Shown here: positions 35,109 through 46,148 of the stretch, in pieces
How the letters are laid out: each line of letters opens with the position of its first letter
Position numbering within the stretch: position 1 is the stretch's first letter
Assembly (NCBI GenBank): GCA_003184365.1
Contig: NKYR01000068.1
Span: forward strand, 62,001-126,000
DNA: 64,000 nt
Source of the DNA: Evernia prunastri
Taxonomy: Eukaryota; Ascomycota; Lecanoromycetes; Lecanorales; Parmeliaceae
Reading direction: 5' to 3'
Notes under the pieces: generated by a model
Told to the model about the DNA's origin: nothing
The model's database searches: none
What the model saw: only the letters and a program-made list of their open reading frames with translations
Position numbers and translations under genes: made by a program

Positions 35109-38100
35109 CTGATCGATAACGCTGTCGAGTGAGCTGAGACAAACGTCGAGACTATCAGACTGTTGAATATTGAGATAGTCACACGGGAAACAATTCTAGT
35201 ATTCACATCGGTCTTGAAGAAGAGATTTTTTGATAAGGCTTCTGAGAATACTTCAGCTATAATCTTTGAGATAGAACTCGTCGATCTACGTCAAAAATCA
35301 TCTAAAACTCTCACTGTCTACTATAACAGAGTTCTAGACATAATATATAAGTATAGAGCGAATAATCGAAATGATATCGAGCTGTTTTTAGCTGAGAGTT
35401 CTTTGCTTGATATCTTTCTCCGCGACTGATTTCGAGAAATCAATAACTCGATCGTCAAACGCAAATGTGTCGAGTATATGAATATATCTAATCGGTCTCT
35501 GAAGAAGCTCTACGATATTGCTGAGTTTACTCGTCGAATCAATACTGAGATTCAAAAGCTCTATAATGATGAAGTCAAGAATAATAAGCTTCAATTTTAT
35601 AAGGATATGATCGAACGAAATATATTCAAGACTCAGATCGATATCTTGCTAGTTTTCTATTATGTAAAGATTCGTAAACACGATTAATTATGAAAGCATC
35701 GTAATGATTATCGAAGCTATTCGTCAATATCTTCATATCAGTATAAAGCATCGACATCTACATCGATATCTATATCTTAAAGATTAATCCTAAATAACTC
35801 TAATAGAGTCAATCAAAGGTCTCTTCGCAATCAGTCGTTCTCACAAAATCGTCGTTCATATCAACAGATTCTATTCAAAAATCTTTCTAATCGAAAGACT
35901 TTAAAGAATCTCTTTATTAATAACTTAAGATCATTTGATATCAAGATTAATGATCGTCTATATATTCGATGTGATCATCTAGATTATATTATCAAAGATT
36001 ACATAAATGAGATGCTTTCGTTTTAAGAGCAATTTTATCTCAAAAATATTGTATTTAAGAGTTTATTCTCTTAAGTTAATTATATAGCTATAACAGATTT
36101 CAACAGCTATAATAATATCATCTTATTCTATAATAGCAATAGCAGCTTGAACTCTTCAGCAATCTATATATCGTCGTTTATTTCAGCCTCAGATATTAGT
36201 TCTGCTAACTCGATTTAATTTGATATAACTGACTTAATTCTATCTGATATCGTTAATATTAATGCTATTAATACAAACCTCGAAGAAGAATTCGATTCAA
36301 ATAAGAGAGTTTATGTGAAGAATATCAATAAATTAGATTCTTTCTTTCGTCGACGAGAGAAATAATTAAAAGTTAAAGAATTTGAGCTTATTCAATTTGC
36401 AGCTCAGCTCTTATCTTAATAACTCTTATCTCAGCAGTTTTTATTTCAACAGTCTCTATCTCAGCAAATTATATTACATCAATTCATATCACAGCAATAA
36501 TCTCAGATCAATTTGAATCTCAGTATCGAAAGTTTACTTCAACAGTCTGTTTAGCAATAGTTTATTATAATAGTCTCTGCTATCGCTGAGAAGGAAGATA
36601 ATCGTTTTAAGCGCAAAAGCAAAAAGCGTGTTGACAAAAGAGCTGAATCACAGTTTTTGATAGATCTGTATAACGAAAACCTTAATATATTCGATATAGC
36701 TATTTCGATTCGTCAAGTACTGAAGAATAATAAAGTTGATATGACATAAATAAATTTGATTATATGATTCTCTGCTATATATCGAAAACCCAAGCGACTT
36801 TACATAAGAGTGATAAAGAAGCGTTCGTCAAAGTCTTCAACAGCTCAATAATAACAATAATTTTAATAAACTTAGTTTATCTTTTAATCTATGCAGCAAA
36901 TTCCTCAGCTTATATCTATTTATATAATATCTATTTAGTAACAGTCTATTCAACAATAATTTATTTAGTTTATATTTATTTCGCAACAGCCTTCTCAAAT
37001 CTTTTCGTAATCTTTTTTATTTCAATTAATTTAGAGAACTATTTTCAATATCATTATAGCATTGACAGAAAAACACACTCGTTTTCTGTCAGCTATAATA
37101 ATAGCTGAAAAAGTCTTTCGCATTGAAGTTATCGTTCACAAATCTAATGACGCTATCGTTGTATTGAAGAAGAAAACTACTTAAGCAAATCAAGACTCGA
37201 ATATAAATATCATATTTGCAGATCTAGTTCGTTATTTGAGTTTGCAACTTCGATTATTAAAAGAGATTGAATTTAAGAATCTATTTATACGTACAGCTAA
37301 TTATCGTGAGATCGTACTATATTACTGAATTTGATTTCGTCTGATAGTCGAAGACATTATGCGAGACATTCGATGCTTCGTGACTTCTGAGTTACTTCAT
37401 ATTACTATCACAGAAGAGATCGAGTATCTCAGCTTAATTCTTGAAATGTCATGATTATACTTCGTCGATGTATTCATTTCTATTCGACTGTCAATAATTT
37501 TCATTAAAATTAAGGCTACGAATGAATAAGTCCGTCAAATCATAGATTTTGAGTTTGTTTTCTGTCAGAATCACAATTTTCTAATATACTCAAAGTCTGT
37601 TATAACACGAGTTAAGATCATTAATTCTGATAACGATAAGCTCTCTTTCTCTGATTCTTCGTCTAACGAAAGTAATAATATCGAGGATATCGAGAATTCG
37701 CTTTTTTATTAAATCCTCAGTATAACGAAAACTGACTGATGTTAAGAGCATATCTCTCTTATTGAAGACTTCTATCTCAGCTTCAACATCAAGCGTACTC
37801 ATCTAAATCGCTTATTTAAGTGTATTAATTTATGCTCTGCTGTCAAAGACTTCGACGATTAAAGTCTTTTACAGTTATCTTATCGATTCTTTTTTAATAG
37901 ATAAATTAGAATAATTTATCAGCTCACTTAGTGTGTCTAATAGTCTTTATTATTCGCGTGCTATTTAGACTGATATAAAGACATCTATTTTTACTAGATC
38001 TGCATATCCAAGCAGATCTATTCTACGATTATTTATATCATCGAATATATCTTCTACTACTTTGCAAGCATAAATAGACTCAGTCGATCTTATCTTGAGA

Positions 38101-41100
38101 TCTCTTATTTCTACGTCTGAAGATAGATTGAAGATTCTCGCATTGTTGTATTATTACCGTCATCTCAATAGTACGGATTTGATCGATCTGTCTTGCACCG
38201 ATCTCGTCACGTATTGGATTCGCATCACTTTTGACATTAAGTCTGCTTCGAACATATATCAAAAACGTTGATCTACTCACACAGAGTGATGATTGCGTAA
38301 AATCATTTTGAAAGAGCTTGATGAAGGCATTTATAAGCACACTGAAATAGCTAACGAAAGACTTTCGCAGTGAAACGCTCGTGTCGTAATAGTGAATAAA
38401 GTTGATAATTCTACTTCACAGGACGAATCGAGAATTATATTCAACTACTCTAAAATTAAGAAAGATCTATCTGACACGTACATAAAACTCAGCTTAAAAG
38501 TGTATGATAATCTTTCAAATTCGCGTCACAGGTGTCTCTTTGCGGTAGATCTTAAACATATCTATTATATTATAGTCTTATATTCAGACGATCGTCACTA
38601 TTTCTTCTTTATCATCTCTAATATCGAATAGCTACAGCCTAATCGAATATAATAGAGTTTTAAATCGACTGACTTTATCATGACTAAGCTAGAATATCGT
38701 GCTTTCGAAGTTCTATCTCTCTCGTATAATAAGTTATTATTTTTATACTCAGCTTATTATAAGTATCTATTCGTACTTACTTTCTATACTGATAATCTGT
38801 TTGAAGAATTTCGTAGCTTTTAAAAATAGTACGACTTCTTACGTCAGCACTTCTTATCGAGAATTAAATAGATACGTCTTAGGCTGATCTTCAAAAAGCT
38901 TTAACTGTTTATTAAATTTATCAAGATTTTAGACGTTACGTATCGTGTGAAAGGCTTCGTGTTTATACTGAATAATCGTATTAAGAAGATTACTACGTGA
39001 TTAGTTTTATTAGATTAATCTGAAGTTCGCTTCTTTCTAGAAGTTCGCTTCTTTCTAGAAGTGATGATAATAATACGTCGATGAATAAAGAATTTCGCGG
39101 AGATTGTAAGATCTCTTACGAGACTTATTGGTAAAGTTGAATAACGATGAATTTTAGTAGAGCAATTGTTCTACGAAATCCTTAAAATCAAATATACCAT
39201 CAGAGCTGTCATGCATGATACTAATCTGAATCTCGTGATTTACTTTTACACGAATACGTTAGGCTTCGCGAAAGAGATAGTTATCACTTAGTTTTAGTTA
39301 GTTTATGCTATGAAAGTCTTCGATAACGTCTTAATAGAAGTGTCTATTATTTTCGATTCGATGCTCTTTGTTTTTATTCGTCGAAATTATCTTATCTATA
39401 AGCGAAAGCTATACGTTATCGTGGAGTTCGTCAAAAAGTATAACTATCTCTGTAAGTATTCATATCACACTGCTGTGATACACACTAATTATAAGCCCTT
39501 AACGTACTTTCTGAGATTCGATATATATAAGAATATCTACGAATATTGAGCAGATTAGCTTAGACGTCTTAATATCAAAATCAAATATATCTCTGATTAT
39601 AGAAACAAGATAATCGATACTTTATCTCGGATTCTATTTGATTTAGACTATATCGAGATTTTTAAGATTGCGAAAATTTACAGCAAACTATCGTAGTAAG
39701 AATCGAAATGAATTTGAAAGAATAAAAAAGAGGGCTTCGAAGCTTTTCTCAGCTTTCTTGCTAAAAAAAAGAAGAATAAGATAATCGATAAAGAATTTCT
39801 TAATGATGTTTTCGTCTTCGCGTCTACTGCTATTAATATAAACTCTGTTTAAATAGAAGTCTATTGTAAGTCTTAATGATCTGATGAGATTTATAAGCTC
39901 CTCTCAGATCAATCTAAAACTCTCTCTGCTACTCTTCTACGCAAAGTATTCAACTATCGTATTTACAATAATATTCTCTGAATATATCGAAGTAATTCAC
40001 AAATCTATCTATCATGTGTATCTAAGCTTAAGATGTTGTCGATGCTTTTCGAAATTCATAATTAAGACGAATATTAAGCAAAGACCGAGACAATAACTCG
40101 ACTTTATTATCTATGCTATTAATCTAATTAAGTATAGAACGTTGAGCGCTATATTATTGATTGTCTGATATATATTTAATATAATTCAGTTACGAGATCT
40201 CAGTCTTTGCATTCTGTCACAGTCATATATTTATTTTAATTGATAAATATAAACTTTATCGAATCTCTCAGTAAGACTTTAGCTGAAAATAGATATATCC
40301 TTAACTTAGACTACTATATATTTCGCTTTAAAGTATCTTACGCATATAAAATCTACAATATCAGTGATATTATTCGATGCTTAAAAATCTTCTTTATTAT
40401 TTATCGAAAACCTTATATTTTCTATGTGAATCTGGATTATTATTTCGATAAGAAGCTACGAGACTATCTAAGCAGCGAAGAAATTACGATTGATTACAAT
40501 TTTACAGTATCTTACAAGTCGACTGATTTGATTAAAGTTATGAATCGTATACTAAAAGAGATTATTCGCAAGCTCGGGCTCGAATAAAACATTAATCTAT
40601 CTGATGCGAGCAGTGCGATTAACTCTCGAGTTATTTTCTATCTAGATATATTCTTCAAAGACATTATACTTGACTTCTTATCAGAGACTTTATACATTAT
40701 CGCTATATTAAAGTCTTTATTAGATCGAGATATACGTACTTGAACTGTTCAACTGAAAGTCTCACAGAGTGCGAAGATTTATATCTATCTGAAATATCGT
40801 ATCGAAACGTATAACGTCGTGCGAGTCGTAATATTAAGATAAAAAGAGGATATAATCGCACGCTGCAATTGAAGTATTAAGTAAATCGTTTATTATGTGA
40901 GAGATCTCGTTATACTGTATTAAGAGAATATCGATAAGCTAGCTCCGCGATGAAGAGAATCGTTTAAAATATCTAATTATAATAAAGTATATGAACGTAG
41001 CTTTATTCTATAACAGCTGAACAATAGGCGTATAAGAGAATCGTTTCATGGCGATTATCTCAAGCTTTTCGTATCTCGAATCGATTATCTTGTAAACTTA

Positions 41101-41113
41101 TATGCATCTCAGC

Positions 41114-41284
41114 TGTCAGGGACTGGAGGTGTAGCTGAATGCATTGATTCCGGTATGAACGGAATAATAGCTATGGAGATCTAATAGTGGCAGAAGGCCG
41201 GTATTTGTGGGCAGGGCCAAGCCGCGCTAGGCCCGATTCGGCCATGTAGTGTAGTCATGGTGTTACTGAGCTGGAACCATGACA
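41114..41284. mobile_element. Solo LTR-like insertion B (171 bp)
   Basis: Starts TGTCAGGGA and ends CCATGACA like insertion A, but the interior differs. A perfect 5-bp duplication TCAGC flanks it (41109-41113 and 41285-41289). The interior is GC-normal with a short palindromic GC-rich block (around 41210-41245). It interrupts the degenerate tail of the Gypsy integrase region, so it inserted later than the Gypsy element. Confidence 0.85.
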
Positions 41285-41578
41285 TCAGCTATCTTTATAG
41301 CAGAATATAAGACGATCTCGCCGTAAGAATCTTTCAGAGCTATATGCATCGCCGATATCTACTTATTCTTTATCTTTTATATTGATCTGAGAAGAATTAC
41401 GAATAACGACTTGATTAATTGTAGAAGTATAATAGTATTAGTCGACTTGCAATATACTTCAAAATATGACTAGCTACGACTATATCAGTTATACAAGCGA
41501 TCTTTCGTGTGATCTTTATTTTTGCTTGCGTATAGCTTTATGTGTTTACTTATTCGCTAAGACTCTAATCTTCTTTTG

Positions 41579-41746
41579 GTCATAAAGTAATTGAAAGAAG
41601 TGATCGAAGGCTTTGATAAGTGCAGCCGAAGAATGCTTAGTAATAGTCCTAGTGAGGAAGAGCATATCCTCTCTGTCAAAACCTTTCATAGAATAATCAT
41701 CATCTTGCTACTCACACCAGAACTGGCTATCATATATAGTAGATCT
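41579..41746 (+). repeat. Right LTR-like terminal repeat of the Gypsy element
   Basis: Second copy of the direct repeat. Differences from the left copy are mostly transitions toward A and T, for example GGCCGAAGGCTCTGGCAAG on the left against GATCGAAGGCTTTGATAAG here. That is the signature expected of RIP. Outer limits are uncertain. Confidence 0.75.
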
Positions 41747-42083
41747 AATTGTACTTAGCTTCGTAATTTACTAATAATTCTATTTATATCTACCTTAGCG
41801 ACACAATGGCTGGACTCGGTACCGTATAGCTACGATAGTGTTATCATAGTACTGAGGAGACGTTATATCCAAACATATTTGCCATTTGACAGTGACAAAT
41901 TACAATCGTAACAATTAATTAACGTTTCAGTCTAATGAGACGTCTCAAGACTAGCTGTAATGTACTAAGCTAGCGTGTATCTCAGATCCGACAGACTTTC
42001 GATCAGGGTCCTCAAATAGCCCACAGTTCTCATGAGTCTCACACCTACAGCCCCACCACCATGGACACATAAGTATCTGACTG

Positions 42084-42406
42084 ACACCCCCGCGAGAAAA
42101 TTGTCTAAATCGTTCATTTTTGCATTTAATTCTTTAGAAGCGTTGATGTTTTTCAGTGTAAAGATCTTCCGAGTACTTGGCTTGGCAGGCTTGGCATATT
42201 TAATAGTAACAGTCATTTTAAAAAATACGTATAATTTAAATACGAATTTGATATCGTAAAGGGTCTAGTACAGTAAAGCATAAAAACGTTTTATCTAAAA
42301 AACCATAACGTGGTACTAAAACCACGGAACTGTCTAGATATCGTTAATATTAAATAACCGCCTTTTCACCGTAGTAAGGACCCATAGCCTTGCGCTAAGG
42401 TATAGA
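42084..42406. repeat. Direct repeat copy A (RIP-decayed)
   Basis: Starts ACCCCCGCGAGAAAATTG and ends near ...GACCCATAGCCTT.CGCTAAGGTATA. It matches 42746-43340 once the LTR-like insertion there is removed. On its minus strand a frame keeps a string like INASKELNAKMNDLDNFLAG, also readable in copy B, hinting at a coding piece of an older transposon. Confidence 0.7.
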
Positions 42407-42745
42407 TAATCTCTATATCAGTACCTTAGCGGACTTTGCTGGGTAGAAGTTATCGTATATATACCGTGCATATACGAGTTTTTTTTCAAAACGTATTAAA
42501 ATAAGATTCTGCCTAAAGGCGATGAAGAATTCAATACGTTTCCTTAAGATTACGGTTAAAACTTTATATACGTATATCTTAAATAACGATAAATATCAAG
42601 ATACCGTAGTATTACCGTTCTTTAAAGCATACCGTTCTTGACTATCGAAAGCCTTTATCCGACGGATCGTTAAAAACCCATGGTACCAACATCAGCCCAC
42701 TCCACTCACCCCACCCACCCCACCCACTCCATATACTTCTGAAGG

Positions 42746-43340
42746 TCACCCCCGCGAGAAAATTGGCTAAATCGCTCATTTTTGCACTTAATTCTTTAAG
42801 AGCGTTGATTCTTCTCAGCGTAGAGACCTTCCGAGTACCTATGCTTGGCAGACTTGGCAGGCTTGGCAGTACTTTAATGGTTTCAAATATGAAACGGTAA
42901 GATTATTATTTCGGTTTTTTTTATGAGTACGTATATTTTTATTGTCAGAACCGTGCCCAGAGTCAAGTCTAATGGGGGTAAATTGAATAAGACAACTAGA
43001 TAAAGAGCGAATATGTACACAGGAGAAGAGCGCTTAAATACTAGGAAGAATCCCCGCTAGCCTATGTGATAATGAGAATGTGTCAATGACCAATAAATAC
43101 TCTATGTGCCTGACACATAGCCATAAACACTCCCTTTGTACCTGACAGCTAGGGTACGTCCGTAACATTTATAAACTAATCTATTACCGTTAATTTTATG
43201 ATACTATAGAGTTTAAAAAACGTTTTATCAAAATAACCGTCACATGGTTCTGGCACCCTGAAACCGTACTGAAACCATGACACAGAAAGTAACCGCCTTT
43301 ACACCGTTTCTTGGACCCATAGCCTTCCGCTAAGGTATAT
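42746..43340. repeat. Direct repeat copy B, split by an insertion
   Basis: Second copy of the ~300-bp unit, in two parts (42746-42942 and 43168-43340) separated by the 225-bp LTR-like insertion. It is less AT-shifted than copy A in the conserved 5' part, for example TTGGCTAAATCGCTC against TTGTCTAAATCGTTC. Confidence 0.7.
42943..43167. mobile_element. Solo LTR-like insertion C (225 bp)
   Basis: Starts TGTCAGAACCGTG and ends CGTCCGTAACA, with TG...CA ends and a perfect 5-bp duplication TTTAT (42938-42942 and 43168-43172). It interrupts repeat copy B. The interior has promoter-like TTAAATAC and polyadenylation-like AATAAATA strings, in keeping with an LTR. The sequence is not RIP-damaged. Confidence 0.87.
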
Positions 43341-44456
43341 ACCTAGTATCATAAGATAGGGCTGATCTAAAATACCTTAAATTTATATGTGCAGCCAATG
43401 AAAAAATCGGTTATTGTACGCTTTTTGGTATAGCGTGCTGAGTCAGCCCGCTAGACCTTTCGAGTGCAGAAACATCAAAAAATGAGTGTAGACTTCTTGC
43501 AACTTCAATAACTTTTTACTTTTCTATTGCATTTTTATGATTTTCTTTTAAATTGTGAAGATCTATATGCGGTATTCAAAGGATCAAAAATATATAAACT
43601 CTGTCTTATAGTCGTTTCTAAATACTAAGCTGAAGGATTTTTACCTCTGAGAGATCGCGAAACTAAGCTCCTCGGGGGTGTTCGGGGGTACGCGGCCTCT
43701 ACGCTCAGATTAATTAACTCGCATCATGAATTGAATTCATGGGCCTATACTTGTTATTTTATAATATACTACTAAAATAGCTTATAAATAATAGAACTAA
43801 TTTATCTACTACGATAAGCCTTATCGTTATATATGAATTCTCAGTGTAGACGCTCGCCTACAATATTCAACTCCTCGGCTCCAAATGCGAGTCGGCTCAT
43901 TCGGCGTCCTCAGGTGTCGAAAAGTGGTGTGGGGAAACGCGGGAACGCACGAAATTTGAAAGTCAAGGAAGGTTGAAACATCTTACTTGCAGCAAGAGAT
44001 CAACATGTTCTACGGCTGCCTCCCGACCAACCTACTTGCTGAATACTTGCGCCACGGCAGGGAGCCGGACAATCTGCCTGAGCCACAGCCTTGTGCCTTA
44101 TTATATTCATTGTATGACCACCCAGGAGGCTGTGCAATGAGAATGTGACCGCCAAAGTGCCTTGACACTCGTTTGCACTGCCATTTCTACGGTAGTAATG
44201 TCCATATTGTGGCTTAAAACATAGCCGTCACCGCAAGCAGGCTACAACGTACGGTCCTTAGACTCGCTGCCACCCTCTTCGGTCCTGTTGTCTGGCTTAG
44301 CAAGGCGGACTTCAGCAATGCTACCATCGAGGCTGAGCGAGGGATTTCATCGAATTTATATCTCCTGGGCAACATTTATACTTCAGCCATTTCTTCTTGT
44401 GTCCTTCCAACAATTCTACATCATTTGCTAGTAATTTGAACTTTAATTCCACCATC

Positions 44457-46148
44457 ATGTTAGACTCCAATTATACTCACTACCTATCTGCATTTGCACA
44501 ATTTGATAGCCAACTCAAGGAGATTTGCGAGACTGATTTGGGTCAAAAGCTCCGTGAGCCCGATATAGTCGAGTCATCAACAAGTGCGACGCGCCTCTTC
44601 AACGCCCTGAACAGACTGCGCGAATTAGTCTATGATATCCGTTCAAAACATGGTCCCCAAGGCCCAAACCGGAATTGGAACCCAATCATTTCAAAACCAC
44701 CTCCATCTACTACGTCACTCAAGCGACGAATTTCCGCCCTTGAGTTAGAGGTCATCGAGCTTAAAGATACGACGGAGAAAAGAGACATGGAGCTTGAACA
44801 AGCTAGTGTCAGGCTTGATGAGTATCGTGACGAGATCTCGAAAGCCAATAAGACTATAGAAAACCTTGGATGTCAACTTGCTTCAGAATATGAGACCAAA
44901 AAAAGATTTGACCAGGCCGTCGAACAATACGACTTTTTGAGTAGACTCAAAGACGAGGAACTGAAAGAAAAGAGATCGACAAATGACAGCGTGGGCGCAG
45001 ATGCCGCAGAAAAAGTTTGGCTCCGCTACAGTCATCAAAAAGGCAAAATGTTGCTTCATGCTAGCCGATTTCCAGAAGCCGAGCAAACCATGCGACAGGT
45101 GCTTGAGAAAGGGAAGGAGATCCACAACGACGCTAAACTCAAAAGACAGGGGAATCGTGAAGCTCAGCTCGACCTATGTACCGCCTTACGTTCGCAGGGT
45201 GTGGTATCCAAACGCAAGGAAGCAGAGGATCTTTACTATCCCGAATCGCGTCTGACACACCTTTCAACGCAAGATGAGGCCGATCGTACCTGGGCAATAC
45301 GCAACGATTTCGAATTCGCCTATGTGAATGCCGAACAAGCCTTGTACAAGAGCATGATCAGTCACCTGGAATGTGTTTGGCCTCTACGGGGTAGGGCATC
45401 CTCAGAATCCAGGCAGTACCTTGAAAGCGCGATCGTTCAGCTTTGGCGACTCCTCGAGCAGCGAAAAGAAGTGTCTTATACGACCAAAGTGCTTGAGATT
45501 TATTGTAAGGGAAGCAACGGCCTGCCGCCCGAGTTTCTTGATATCATCACAGAGCAAGGCAAGGCTTTACAAAAGCGGAGAGACCATGAGAATGCCATAT
45601 ATTTTCTTCGATTGGCGTGGGAGACCCCTTCGGCGTTTTCTAGCGAGAGACGGAGTTTAGGCCTTTCATTTGCCTGGTCATTATGCCACCTCAAGCAGTT
45701 CTCGGAATCCAGCAAAATATTGGAGACCCTACTCAAACAAAGCAACTCCAACACATCGACGTCAGAGCAAGAACTGAGAGCAACGCTTGCACACGCCCAA
45801 CTCCATCTAGGCAACCTCGTGGAAGCCGAAAGGAACGCTCGGATCGTTCTCAGCCAGCGCGGCACATCTGCTCTTCCCGGCTTCCATACTTTCAACCATG
45901 CCGACATTTTGATCCGGACTTTGGTCCGGCACGATAAGAAACAAAAGTACCTAGATGCTTACGCGGTATGGCATCGTATATACAAGGATAAAAACCAGAT
46001 AGCAAAAGCACAACTCAGAAGTCATGCCGAGGTCGGGAATGAGCTGGCGGAGAATTGGAAGCGTTCCGCTATCAGACGGGGCATAGACCCAGCGAAATCG
46101 CGAGAAGTGAGAACACAAGCGAAAAAGCTTGGAGATATGGCTGGATGA
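44457..46148 (+). CDS. Coiled-coil and TPR-type repeat protein
   Basis: Single exon, 563 residues from the ATG at 44457; the frame is open a little upstream but holds no earlier ATG. An N-terminal helical region is followed by a heptad-like coiled coil (about residues 85-165, LKRRISALELEVIELKDTTE...). After that come helix-turn-helix pairs with TPR character: A..EQY....., ASRFPEAEQTMRQVLEKGKE, RRDHENAIYFLRLAWE, LKQFSESSKILETLLKQ, LGNLVEAERNARIVL. TPR proteins bind partner proteins; fungal genomes have many, some as sensor parts of NLR-like proteins. No NTPase or enzyme domain is present. The gene is an island of ordinary base composition between RIP-affected tracts. Confidence 0.8.
   Translation: MLDSNYTHYLSAFAQFDSQLKEICETDLGQKLREPDIVESSTSATRLFNALNRLRELVYDIRSKHGPQGPNRNWNPIISKPPPSTTSLKRRISALELEVIELKDTTEKRDMELEQASVRLDEYRDEISKANKTIENLGCQLASEYETKKRFDQAVEQYDFLSRLKDEELKEKRSTNDSVGADAAEKVWLRYSHQKGKMLLHASRFPEAEQTMRQVLEKGKEIHNDAKLKRQGNREAQLDLCTALRSQGVVSKRKEAEDLYYPESRLTHLSTQDEADRTWAIRNDFEFAYVNAEQALYKSMISHLECVWPLRGRASSESRQYLESAIVQLWRLLEQRKEVSYTTKVLEIYCKGSNGLPPEFLDIITEQGKALQKRRDHENAIYFLRLAWETPSAFSSERRSLGLSFAWSLCHLKQFSESSKILETLLKQSNSNTSTSEQELRATLAHAQLHLGNLVEAERNARIVLSQRGTSALPGFHTFNHADILIRTLVRHDKKQKYLDAYAVWHRIYKDKNQIAKAQLRSHAEVGNELAENWKRSAIRRGIDPAKSREVRTQAKKLGDMAG

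Larger units (their letters stand above)
33972..41746 (+). mobile_element. RIP-degraded Ty3/Gypsy LTR retrotransposon
   Basis: An AT-rich element of about 7.8 kb bounded by direct LTR-like repeats. In element order on the plus strand there are Gag-like pieces (35163-35690; pattern L-x-x-LRQ...TLTVYYNRVLDIIYKY), a degenerate zinc-knuckle segment (about 35935-36030), and a protease-like region (about 37200-37560). Reverse transcriptase follows (about 38290-38990; CLFAVDLKHIYYIIVL and a degenerate active-site region), then RNase H (about 39180-39700; VIHTNYKPLTYFL) and integrase (about 40200-41100; ...EEITIDYNFTVSYKST). The pieces are broken by many TAA/TAG/TGA stops and frameshifts, with high TA content. 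The pattern fits RIP, which turns CpA into TpA. It cannot be autonomous. Two solo LTR-like insertions lie inside. Confidence 0.88.
41747..44456. other. AT-rich repeat remnants, no gene
   Basis: Holds a direct repeat of about 300 bp in two decayed copies, a third LTR-like insertion in one of them, and AT-rich filler. GC returns toward 43860, where the upstream region of the TPR gene begins. A perfect 17-base palindrome lies at 43725-43741. No intact coding sequence is seen. Confidence 0.6.

Noticed and set aside
36764..37108. 114-codon frame inside the AT-rich island
   Set aside because: Ile/Tyr/Asn-rich translation of RIP-damaged DNA within the Gypsy element; no domain of its own.
34924..41284. 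Insertions A and B as the two LTRs of one element
   Set aside because: Their interiors differ and each has its own target duplication (CTGAT and TCAGC), so they are separate insertions.
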